From: Cladopsammia gracilis
Lineage: Eukaryota; Cnidaria; Anthozoa; Scleractinia; Dendrophylliidae
DNA length: 64,000 bases
NCBI GenBank assembly: GCA_022457155.1
Contig: JAJGOT010000099.1
Span: forward strand, 1,219,501-1,283,500
Direction of reading: 5' to 3'
Position numbers and translations under genes: made by a program. Positions 10,311-19,763 of the stretch are shown piece after piece (the first letter of the stretch is position 1; each line of letters starts with the position of its first letter). The notes under the pieces are model-generated. The model was not told the origin of the DNA. It made no database searches and was given only the letters and a program-made list of their open reading frames with translations.

Positions 10311-12559
10311 ATCATTGGGCCTTTCCAATGTATTTACATCGAACACGTAATGCACGAATGTCAAAATACCTGTATTAAAACAGTGCTCACTATCTTTGTC
10401 AGACATTTTGAAGCTTTTTATTTAGCAATGAAGGAACGCCGAAGACGAACGAAAGAAGCCAAACAAGCGGCCATCTTGGTTAACCTTAGTAACCAGGCTA
10501 ACCACAAAGCAAGCAAGTCAAGCAAGTCATGATTGGTTTTGGTTTTACTTCTGATTGGTCGAGAAAGTGGTGCGAGATTTTTTAGCCAATCACAAAGCGT
10601 AGCAATGAAAAATGAAAGCAATCATGAAATTACTTTTGACACTCAAATGAAAATCGCTCTATTACTTTGGTTTTGGTTTTACAACACTTCGTTGAAACCA
10701 CTCTGGGTTTTTGTTTACTGTGGAGTTTGGATTTCACTTTGGAAATGTCGCTTCCTTTTAATGTCAAACAGAGCATCATGAATGGTTAAAAATGGTAAAC
10801 GTCATGTCATGTCATGTACTTTCTTTATGGTATGCTACCAATGCATGCTATGGAACAAGCACAGGCATTGAACAGACACAAAATCCAAGCTTACCTGAAG
10901 CTCTAACCCACTTCTCCAGAGGAGGAGCACTGGGAGAAGATTCACTTTGGCCAACGGAACTCTCGTATGACGGGGGTGGAGGCATCTCTGTTGGGTATGC
11001 CGAATATCCCTGTCCACTCTTCGGAGAAGTGTAGGGGTGTTGAGTCGGTGGAGGATACACTGCAGGTCCCGTCGGATAAGGAGAATATCCCCCATGTGGT
11101 GGTGGGTTATTTGGGTAAGGTCCAGCCTCCGGTGGATACGCGCGGGTGTTTGCCCATACGGTTGTTGAAAGCCGTAGGTATTGGTGGGATATTGAACAGT
11201 AGTTCCCGTAACAACTCCGGGTCCTCCTTGAGTTGTTGACCCCAATTGACTTGTGGTAGCTCCACTATAAAGAACTTGGCCGGCGTTGTTCTTTTTCTGC
11301 ACGCGGCAGTAGAATATAGAAGCAATCAACAATAACGCACCGATACCCAAGAATGAGGCCCTGTTAGGGTTTTAGGATTATGGATTATTAGGGGTTTTAG
11401 AGAAGGGATACGGATTATTGGCCACTAAATTTAAGGATTACGGATTATTTGCGTTCTCATTTTAAAATTACGGATTATTAGCGATCATTATCATAAGATT
11501 ACGTTTTACATAAAAAAAGGATAAAGGTCATAAAGAGAGGTAAAAGTCATACAGAGAACGACAAATATTTATCTCCAGTGGCCCCTCCGGTGCTTACTAG
11601 TCAAAATTCCGAGCCCGCGATGCCTCGCGTAATAGTCGCCAGTCGCTAAGTCTTCTGGATAATATACTCAAGATGGCGGGTAGTTGAGAACTCACTGTAG
11701 GTGATCAAAGGTCAACAAAAGACTCGCTTAAAAAAATGGCATCTCTCACATCGCTGTTGCACCCGCTAAATGAGCCACTCCTCGAAGTTACTGGGGCAAT
11801 TTATAAGCTTGAAAATTATGCCGAGCAGAATGGTTTAACCGTTCTCAACAAAAATATGTGTTGCTACTTCGATGCTACTGAAAGGTAGCAGCTAGCAAAT
11901 ACAAACCTGGCAACTGATGAGGTTCGAGAGGAGAACCGAAACCATGGTGTTGCCTGAATGAAATAGTGGCATAAACGAAGCAGTCACTAGACTGTTAAAA
12001 TTGCCAACGGAGGTTTTAGTATAAACAGCGAGCTCCACGCAGCTATAAAGCGTAGCAAATGGAAGCTAAAATTACAGCCTTGACTGAGACAAACTTCAAC
12101 TCTCTACAAGTTGAATGGCTTTACAGGAGCGTAAGCCAGGACTTTTTCAGAGGTACGCACAATCAATTTTCAAACACCCCCCTACCCCTACCCCCCGCCC
12201 TGCCCCCACCACCCTCAAGTCCCAAATCTTTCTTTTGTTTCCGACTTTTTCAGGTGCGCACGTGCGTACATGCGTCCAGGTAGCTACGCCCCTGGCTTAT
12301 TAAGCTACAACTCTCTGCAATAAAGCTTGGATCCTGAAAATTAAAATCCTGCAAAGACAAAACTAAAATAGCTGGGCCCAGCATGACATTAATAGCAGAA
12401 AAGACATTCACGGCTAACAGTCATTTCAGATCCTGACATGTCAGAGAGAATCAGTCAGTTAGAGAAATTCAAACCTTTCCTACATAAAAATATCATGCCA
12501 ATATTAATGGCAAAAACAACACACCAACCGCCAGGCAAAAAGAGGATGCTAAAATGAGG

Positions 12560-13735
12560 TCAAAAAGCTTTAAAATCACGGGAACCACACCGACAGACTT
12601 TCCGTAAATATAGAATAAACTTTTTTAAATGTTATTTTAAAGTGCCAAAGTTTTTTAATAAGTACCAAACGTTTTGGGCTTTGCCCTTCTTCAGTGGGAA
12701 TATGTTCGTTGAGAAATACGCCACGACATCTTAAGTTTAAAATGATTGTCTCTTGCATGCGCGGCGCGACCTTCAGAAGAAACGAAAGTCAGAATTTAGG
12801 CCGCGCGGTTGACAGGTACCAAGTTGGAAAATAAGGCGCATCTCCTGCCGTTTCCTTTCCTTGTTTCCGCCGCAGAGCTTGACGTCGCAAACCTGCACGT
12901 TATCCACAGAGTGTCCATTGGAACTGAAGTGCTCTGCGACTGGAAAACCGAGTGCACTCTTGGTAATACTCCTGGGATGTTCGCCAAACCGTTCCCTAAG
13001 AGTGCGCCCAGTTTCGCCGATGTAAATGGCAGGGCAGCGACGGCAGGAGATGCAGTATATAAGGCCAGATGACAGACAGGTAAAGACTCTGATGGTGAAG
13101 GAGCCTTTTGGAGCCAGTAGAGTAGTGTCATTTGAGATGTGGTCACAGGTACGGCAGCGGGGGTGTCGACAAGGAGCAGAACCTGCGGGCGAAAAGGTTT
13201 GATTTGTGTCGGACGTGTAGACCAAGACGTTTTGTAGGTTTTGATCTCGGCGATAAGCGATCATTGGTGGTTGAGGAAGTATTTCCTTGGTTTCAGGGTC
13301 GTTCGATATGATGCTGAAGTTGTCGAGCAAAATCCGTTTGATTCTGTTGTTCCTTTTCATCGGACAAGGTGTTCCGTTTGAGGGCGTCGTCTGTGTGACA
13401 TGTCGGATTTCCACAAGATCATGTTGGAGAGTGTGTGCATTGTAACCACGCCTTTCAAAGAAAGAGGCCATTTCGTGTGGTTTTGCTAGAAAGTCGGCGT
13501 CGTCAGAGCAGAGGCGTCGAAGGCGTAAGAGCTGACTGTGAGGTAGGCTTTCTTTGCAGTCGAGGATGTGATGACTGGTGGTGAGATAACTGTGGGTATC
13601 TGTAGGCTTGTAGTAGAGATTCGATTGCCAGAAATGCGTAAATTGATATCAAGGAAAGGCAGTTCGGTTTCAGAGATAGAATGTGTCAATTGAAGTGCAG
13701 GGTGAAAGTTGGAAACAAAATCAATACATTAACAT
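12560..13735 (-). mobile_element. Penelope-like retroelement fragment (RT thumb and GIY-YIG endonuclease)
   Basis: The minus-strand frame 13471-12773 has the features of the C-terminal half of a Penelope-like element. These are an EMASFFERRGY junction, a CRHPRCRTC zinc-binding cluster and a GIY-YIG nuclease core (GLIYCISCRRCPAIYIGETG followed by a conserved TLRERFGEH). Just upstream (13735-13486) is the RT-thumb motif LPFLDINLRI. It is separated from the KPTDTHSYL block by a single-nucleotide frame change near 13615, so the element is inactive. The RT palm is missing (5' truncated). Downstream (12560-12772) lies a tail with a CTGAAGAAGGGC hairpin typical of these elements' 3' regions. GIY-YIG nucleases nick target DNA during integration in this family. 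Confidence 0.8.
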
Positions 13736-13907
13736 GACACAGCATGCGTATGGGGAGGTGGATCAGCATTTTTGCCGATCAGTGTGTCAGTAAATTTTAA
13801 GTAAAACACGAAAAAAGCAAGTGACACACTCAAACACCAACCCCACGGTCTGGCCAGTGCCTTACGCATGCGCACAGCCATATCACCCTGGCAGTGGCAG
13901 CCATCGA

Positions 13908-13938
13908 CAGCTGTTTCGTCCTTATTAGGACTCGTTAA
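13908..13938 (-). ncRNA. Degenerate hammerhead-like core (inverted copy)
   Basis: The minus strand reads TTAACGAG, GTCC stem, TAATAA loop, GGAC, GAAACAGCTGTC. The stem II and GAAA parts match the plus copy, but the CTGA part has become TTAA, which changes invariant core bases. It is therefore probably inactive. It is on the same strand as the Penelope-like reading frame. Confidence 0.5.
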
Positions 13939-13990
13939 TATGGCATAGCTGTCGATGATCTTTTGTGAGACCCTGCCTGGCCATGCCAGG

Positions 13991-14023
13991 CTGACGAGTC
14001 CTAACTAGGACGAAACAGCTGTC
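13991..14023 (+). ncRNA. Hammerhead-ribozyme-like motif
   Basis: The sequence has the conserved hammerhead core in order: CTGACGA, a perfect 4-bp stem II (GTCC/GGAC) with a 6-nt TAACTA loop, GAAA, a minimal stem III (ACA/TGT with a 2-nt loop), and GTC as the expected cleavage triplet ending at 14023. Hammerhead motifs with a very short stem III are known in Penelope-like elements, and a Penelope-like fragment is adjacent. Stem I pairing around it looks weak by eye, so activity is uncertain. Confidence 0.65.
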
Positions 14024-14620
14024 CATGCATATGGCTGCAACTACCAGGGTGATATGGCTGTGCGCATGCGTAAGGTACTGGCCAGGCCGCGGGGTTGGTG
14101 TTCGAGTGTGTCACTTGCTTTTTGCGTATTTATGCTTGATATACAGTACGTAAATCAATTCACGAGACACAAAAGGGTAATTAGGGGTTGCTATAAATAG
14201 ATTGTTTTAGAATTTTATTTTAGGGATATTTTTTTTTTACAATATTGGGATACGGATTATTTCCAAAATTTATCCAGGATTATGGATTATTCAGACCCCC
14301 CCTAACACGGCCTCAAGAATATCGGGCCAACAATTCGACAATTCTTTAGATTTCGCTCCGTCGCAAGCCTGTCCTCCTTACAGAAGTCACACCAGTCATC
14401 TTCAGGACCCCAGAAAGGCTTCGCCAAATTGCCAACCATGGTCAAGATAAAGCCAACCAGCAAAAACATGATGGTGAAAAAAATCAAAGCGCATTTTGTG
14501 CAACATTCGCCGACACATTGTACCGGCTGTCGCCTGGCCACAGGATAAATAACTACTCGAGCTTGTGGAGGATTGTGTTGCTGCATATTAGGACGGAAAA
14601 ACGATGTCACCTGTTAATAA

Positions 14621-15595
14621 AATCAGTACAAAACTGTGCTAAATCCGATTCAATCCTTGGATGACCTTGGACCCAATCAATTGTACATGTATTTATTTGC
14701 CAAGACTCACTGCATCTTTTATCGATTACAAACACCAAAACGAGGATATGGCGTAATTAGGGAAAATGACGCCCGTCCGAGGGAGGGTTCGCAGGACTGG
14801 GTTCGTGAAGATCTGCATGGGGCGCGAAAATTAATTCGAAAAGGAGCAAAACAAAAAAAAATCTCCACCCTAAAATTCATAGGACATTACTAAATCGCGA
14901 AACACCGAAAGGAAACAGCGAAACACCGATACTGATTATTAATTAAACAGAATGAAACCTTCAAGGAATGTAGTTTTATGGCAGATGTTTAACAAATTGA
15001 CCGCATTTTTCCGTGGTCAGTACTATGCTCTTATTGACCATAGAAATGACGTGATAAAATGTTCAAAACTCAAGTGGAACGGCTCGTGGTTTTACTGCCA
15101 AGTTTTGATTCCGCCGCCAACTGATTCCGCCGTTTATGGATTTTCCCGTGAAACTACGACTTAACAAATTGACGTCAGTTTTTTATGGGTCTGTCCTCTT
15201 GTTGATGATAAAATTCGTCATAACATTGTCAAAGTGCTGTGGATCCACGAGCAGGGGTGTTTCTTGGTGTTGCGGAAGCCATTGTTGGTTAGCTTTTGTG
15301 TTGTGGTGTGGGTATTGTTCAGTGTCTTTTGAATCTTTTGTTTTACGTCATTTGGTAATCACACCATCCGCAACACCAATAAACTACCACGAGCAGTGAT
15401 CCGCAGTGGACAGACGCATAAAAAACTGACGTCAATTTGTTTTTTTACAATGACAAAAACGCCAAAATCGTAAAAAACCGGATGAAATGAAGAGTGAACG
15501 CATTGTACGGTATTCTTCCACGGACGTGCACGCATACCCCAACCGTGTTACAATATTTCGAATAGATTTTACCTCAAAAGGTTAGAGTGTGAATT
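14621..15595. other. No gene recognised
   Basis: No supported exon. Open frames at 14636-14893, 14952-15164 and 15136-15399 have no recognisable motif. An upstream first exon for the minus-strand two-TM gene may lie here but cannot be located by eye. Confidence 0.4.
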
Positions 15596-15598
15596 GTT

Positions 15599-15740
15599 AA
15601 GGTAAATATGGGTTACGGGGCTGCTGTGATTTGTCACGTCATCCAAAATGACGGCCATTTTTCTGCTTTTTGCGCATTTTCATTCAAAAATGGCTTGACC
15701 TCATGCTACTTATGACGTCATATCTCGTCGCCATAGCAAC
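15599..15740. repeat. Dispersed repeat copy A
   Basis: Shares GGTAAATAT..CATCCAAAATG..CGGC and the end block TTCATTCAAAAATGGCTTGA..CGTCGCCATAGCAAC with 24769-25018. The second copy carries an extra internal stretch. Function unknown. Confidence 0.6.
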
Positions 15741-16299
15741 CGATTGTATCCCAACATGACCAAAATGTGTCTCAAGGATAGGCAAACAGCTATGTACTGA
15801 AGACGGTATATGCTAACAATAAATGGTCTTGGAAAAATCGGAGAAAAACCTTGAAGGTGGACGCCACCACTTCGTTGTACCACCGAGGGTACGAGATACT
15901 TCGTTGTACCACGAGATACTGCGAGCGCATGAAATAACGCACATCGTATTGATTCTGTTATTTGCATTTTGTGTCTTAGTTCGTTTCAGGAGCGGTTCCT
16001 GTTCTTACCAATAAGACATATTTTAACAAACTCAGAAACAAGCCAGGGCTACTAAGCTGATTTTTACAATATGACTAGCTACAATATGACTTAAAAAAAA
16101 ACTTGCTTTACTCCCCATAAACCCTCCCGAGGCAATATTGTTTTCACTGCGACAAAAATACATGGCATAAAAATTAGGTCAAGTTTATTGATCCATTTTG
16201 ATGGTGTGATTTGACGTAAAAGAGTCCTCGTCAGATTTAATTTCTAATTTCTAAAAGGTAGCTTGCTAAATTAACACTGATCCAGTACGTAGGACCAGA

Positions 16300-16500
16300 T
16301 TAGAGATCTAATCGGCTTAAACAAGTAAATATATACTGTAGAAGCAGAGATCGATCTAAGTGACTATGTTTCGGCTGGCCAAACCAGCCTTCTTCAGTAC
16401 AACTGAAGAAGAGTACTAGCTCTTGCGCAATACCGGAAATACGTAAGACTGATGACATAGATTGACAGTAGGAAAATAAAATAACATAGAACACTGAAGA
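16300..16500. repeat. Penelope-like tail remnant
   Basis: Contains the hairpin-like sequence GGCTGGCCAAACCAGCC next to TTCTTCAG, an arrangement typical of the 3' region of Penelope-like elements (compare 12672-12700). No coding sequence remains. Confidence 0.4.
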
Positions 16501-16568
16501 ACTCTATGAGCTGTGAAAGCGGGCTTTAATAACCCAAGGGATGCGATGGTTGTGTGGATGCACAGCTG

Positions 16569-16958
16569 TTACAGTGCTAATTGTCCCCTGAGTTGTTGAA
16601 TCCTAATGTGGCCAGTAGCTGGTCGTTCAAGTTCTTCATAAGTGACGTTTTCATTCTTCTTCTCCCAGCAACGGTAGAATATTGAAACGATCAACAACAA
16701 CGCACCGATACTCAAGATTGTAAAGCCAACAATTTGACAAATCTTCATTTTTTCCTCGAACGCAAGCCTGTCTTCCTCTAGTGTCTCGTTCTCCTTACAG
16801 AGGGCACACGATTCAGCAGCCGAGTCAGACAACCAGTCATTGTCACAAATATTTGAACAAGGCTTATCCACATAGCCAACTATGGTCACGACAATTCCAA
16901 GGAACATAGATAGCATGGTGAAGAAAATCAGAACCATAAAAACGCATGAACAGCGCAT
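16569..16958 (-). CDS. Small two-transmembrane protein (cluster member 3)
   Basis: Open frame of 129 codons with an ATG at 16958 (context GCCAAGATGC) just inside an acceptor-like TTTTAG. It may be the start or may continue an upstream exon. Layout: a short Cys-containing start (MRCSC), TM1 (VLIFFTMLSMFLGIVVTIVG), a lumenal or extracellular loop of about 45 residues with cysteines (CSNIC, CALC) and an N-glycosylation sequon (NET), TM2 (IVGFTILSIGALLLIVSIFY), and a short tail containing YEELE but no PPxY. It is the intact paralogue of the disrupted gene at 10895-14610, with matching spacing through TM2. No named family recognised. The cysteine loop suggests disulfides on the non-cytosolic side. 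Confidence 0.6.
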   Translation of the reverse strand: MRCSCVFMVLIFFTMLSMFLGIVVTIVGYVDKPCSNICDNDWLSDSAAESCALCKENETLEEDRLAFEEKMKICQIVGFTILSIGALLLIVSIFYRCWEKKNENVTYEELERPATGHIRIQQLRGQLAL

Positions 16959-17224
16959 CTTGGCCTAAAACAAGATGTCAGTCGTTATTTAAATCGTACA
17001 AACAGTGCCAAATTCGATTCAATCGAGATCCTGTCTGTATGACAGAAACAGGATGCATGATGTCATTGCAGATAGAAATCGTGCTAAAAATGATGGAAAC
17101 GGGAAATCACGTTCGTATTCGAAAAGTTTCTTCCGCGTTGCTTCATTGCTAGCCCCAGGCCTACGCAGACCTTACTTCGTTGGAGAGAAGTACGTGACGA
17201 GCAACAGAAGGTCTGCAGATGAAG

Positions 17225-17386
17225 CGCCAGTATTGAAGAGACAGGAGCGCCACAACGAAGGAACAATAACAGCTTTAATAACAACCAAACGTTCGTACAA
17301 CAAGATGGCCGCACAGGATAACACGAGCAAGGAAAAACATGCGTGCGCATACACTAGTAACAATGCCGCAGGCACAGCCTGCTGGC
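17225..17386 (-). repeat. 3' LTR of the Ty3/Gypsy element
   Basis: 162 bp, on + strand beginning CGCCAGTATTG and ending CCTGCTGGC, identical by eye to 22615-22776. On the sense (minus) strand it follows the polypurine tract directly. Confidence 0.92.
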
Positions 17387-17504
17387 GTAACCTCTTCTTC
17401 CATGTAAAATAATGCGAGCTAACTAAATGTCTCTGTTCGAAGGACTGAAAGTACTTTATGAAAACTAGAATCTAACACCGAACCGCAGAGGTGCCACATA
17501 CGGG

Positions 17505-19763
17505 CTAAAATCTAACATAGTCATTAAGGTATGAAGGAGGTCTACGCTGTCTTTGGGGTCTTGGGCCAGGAGGTTCTGGAGATGAACTGGGAGAGGACCA
17601 CATGGATTGATCTGGGGCTGTGATGCTGGTGCTAGACTCCTCTTGTACAACGGGCGGAGAAGGTATGCGAATGGGGGCATCAGGTGTAGAGTTATCACTG
17701 GTGAAGGACGTGAATTGCTCTTCGTCAGATGGCACGGTGATAAGCTCAGGCGGCGCCGGAGGGGGTAGCCCTGGGTGTACTGTGGCTGGAGGCACTGCGG
17801 GGATTACAGGAGACGGCTCGTTGTACTCGTCTCGAGTGGCGGGAAGACCGTGGTGGTTGGACACTATAACAGAGGGAGGCACGGCATAGCACTCAGACAA
17901 CTTGACTTTGTAGGAAGTAGCTCTGAGTTGTGAGCCACTAAACTTCTTCACGAAACACCGAGGGTCGACGGAGACGACAATATAGCGATCACGAGCACGG
18001 GACTTGTCCTTGTCCGAGACAAGGTAGACAATATCTCCGACTAGTAGCGGGGGCGTGTTTGGGACAAGACCACGAGGGTTTTTGGACTTCTCACTAAAGG
18101 CGTGGTTAGTGGCACGATGCTCGTGTTTGTCGAGTATGAGTTGGTAGTCAGACAGCGGCAACTGTTCATGAGTGAATTGGTTGCGCTGAGTCCACAACTC
18201 GCGCGATGATAGGCCAGGGAGACGAAGACGGGAGTTAAGGCGTGCGGTGGCAAGAGAGAGACCAACTTCGTTTACTGGTTTTCCACCGGGTTCTTGGCGA
18301 ATGAGTTCTTCTTCAAGCTCGCGGACAGCCTTCTCCGCAACGGGGTTCTTGTTCTTGTTCTTCGCATGACCGACCTCGATTGTGACGTTGAGGTGTTTGA
18401 GTGAGTCGTTGTTGCACAAGGACTTGAAGCCAGGAGCGGGATCTACACGTATAATCGCTCTTGGGCCATCGAGTGGGTGTAGACCAACGATTAGTTGTGT
18501 GAGGGCATCACGGAGGGTATCATGCTTCTCGTCGCGTAACAGGCAAGACGCAGTAAAGGATGTGGTGCATTCTCGAAGCACAAGGATCAACTGACGATTA
18601 CGCTTGATTACGTCCGCTGCGAAGGAGACGCCCACAACTTCAGGGGGGTCGTCAGAAGACTGAGAGACCAATGATTTCGGAAACGTCAGTAGGGAGGCAC
18701 ATGTGTGACAGGCAGATGTCACGCGGGAAATGGCGTCGTTCATGTCCAGAGCGAAGAACTGACGTTGAAGCACCAGTTGGAATTGGTGGCGGGATGGGTG
18801 GTTGAGCTTAATGTGGAGGGCGGTAAGGAGGCCATCCAGAACGGACCGGGGAACGACGATTGCTTCGGTAACTGGAAGAAATGGTTGAGAGTGTTTGACT
18901 ACAAGAATGCCGTCTCTAGCAATGGAGGTGGAGCTGAGATAGCGCTTAATGTCACGAATGTTAGTTAGTTTCTTTGACGGGCGAGTGCCTTGTTTAAGAT
19001 GGGCGTGAACTCTGCGAAGGTCAGGACAATCGTTTTGGATCTGCAACCAGGCTGATCTTGTAGTAAACGGGAGGTTAGACTTATTGTTGAGGATGTCCTG
19101 GATCGAGACGCTTCGCACAACGGAGTCTTCCATTTCGTGGACAAAGTTGCAGATCTGGCAATTGGGCTCGGTGCAGTCGGGCGCGTTGCGACTGGTGAAG
19201 TCAGACGGTAAGTTAGCCTTTCCAGCCAAGTGTTGTAGACTGACTTGATAACGGCTGACAGTTGTTAGGAAGGAAGTCACTCGTGGACTTGCCGAGAATT
19301 CGCCTCGGCAAAGTTTGTCGATTGACTGAACGCAGGGTTTACTATCGGTTAATACAGATGTGGGATGCTGCGACTGAATGATAAAAGGAGAGAAGTGCTT
19401 GACGGCGGCAGCAATGCACAGTGCTTCAACTTCGCAGGGAAGCCAAGTCACTTGGTGTTTGCGAAGTTTGGCACTAAAGAAGCCGGCTAGGTGAAGGTGA
19501 TTGGCACGCGAGACGTACAATGTAGCACCGAGGCCTCTCTTGGTGACGGATCCATCGGTGACTATCCAAAGGGTATCTGATGGGCGAGGGAGAACAATGG
19601 ATTTGTGTTTAGATAGGGCCTCCTGTGCAGTCTTGAACCTGAAGGTAAGGTTCTCATCCCACAGTAGTTTGTCGTTAGACTGAAGGCCGGTGAGGGCGTA
19701 CTCGAGGGGATCAACTACATCTGAGCAGTTAGGCAGCACGCCGACTGAGGACTTTATAGGCAC
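17505..19763 (-). pseudogene. Retrotransposon pol, 3' part: RNase H and integrase
   Basis: Frame of 752 codons without a start of its own. It is the continuation of the polyprotein after the frame breaks. The first 200 residues are RNase H (TDGSVTKRGLGATLY with the first catalytic Asp, and LTDSKP with another). Then come an integrase HHCC zinc domain (H-x-H near LHIKLNHPSRH, and CHTC) and the catalytic core with Asp in FAADV, Asp in RVDPAPG and Glu in NPVAEKAVRELEEE. A C-terminal SH3-like region (VGDIVYLVSDKDKSRARDRY) and a Pro/Ser-rich tail of about 100 residues follow. The same three catalytic acids define the DDE integrases of Ty3/Gypsy elements. The frame overlaps the upstream one by only a few bases, and the reading frame changes twice between them. 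Confidence 0.85.

Larger units (their letters stand above)
13820..14125. repeat. Inverted pLTR-like repeat pair
   Basis: About 100 bp (AAGTGACACACTCAAACACC.. to GACGAAACAGCTG region, 13820-13938) recurs in inverted orientation at 13991-14125 with roughly 90% identity by eye. The two arms meet head to head around 13940-13990. Each arm carries a hammerhead-like core next to the Penelope-like fragment, which fits the terminal repeats known for some Penelope-like elements. Confidence 0.65.
11355..14314. mobile_element. 2.96-kb TIR element inserted in the two-TM gene
   Basis: Inverted termini GAGGCCCTGTTAGGG (from 11355) and its complement with one mismatch (ending 14314) are flanked by a 6-bp duplication: AAGAAT at 11349-11354 and 14315-14320, ATTCTT on the gene strand. 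Both ends carry subterminal arrays of GGATTAyGGATTATT (11376-11490 and 14240-14290). The interior holds a Penelope-like fragment (12560-13735) and an inverted pLTR-like structure (13820-14125). There is no recognisable transposase, so it is a non-autonomous element, perhaps a composite. A short element at 55538-55745 starts with the same GAGGCCCTG and also has a 6-bp duplication. Superfamily not identified. Confidence 0.7.
10895..14610 (-). pseudogene. Disrupted two-TM protein gene with PPxY/PSAP tail (cluster member 2)
   Basis: Minus-strand gene split by an insertion. The first part (14610 to 14315) follows an acceptor CAG at 14611-14613 and encodes a cysteine-rich start (CVGECCTKC), a first membrane segment, a short loop with WCDFC, and the start of TM2. 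The second part (11354 to 10895) completes TM2 (GIGALLLIASIFYC) and a Gly/Pro/Tyr-rich tail. Removing the insert restores a TM2 that aligns residue for residue with the gene at 16569-16958 (IVG-5 residues-IGALLLI). Within the tail, a GC-dinucleotide excess in the CGCGCG at about 11139-11144 shifts the frame. The intended tail, in the other frame, has PPPPSYES and PSAPPLE and ends at a good splice donor (CAG|GTAAGC, 10895/10894). PPxY and PSAP are known NEDD4- and Tsg101-binding motifs. Two independent lesions argue for a pseudogene. Splicing of the insert and an indel error are the alternatives. Confidence 0.65.

Noticed and set aside
10239..10532. 97-codon plus-strand frame
   Set aside because: Its N-terminal half is the ATTATGCGGAAA repeat and its basic C-terminus has no counterpart I recognise.
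11361..11376. Telomere-like CTGTTAGGGTTTTAGG
   Set aside because: It is the terminal repeat of the inserted element, not a telomere array.
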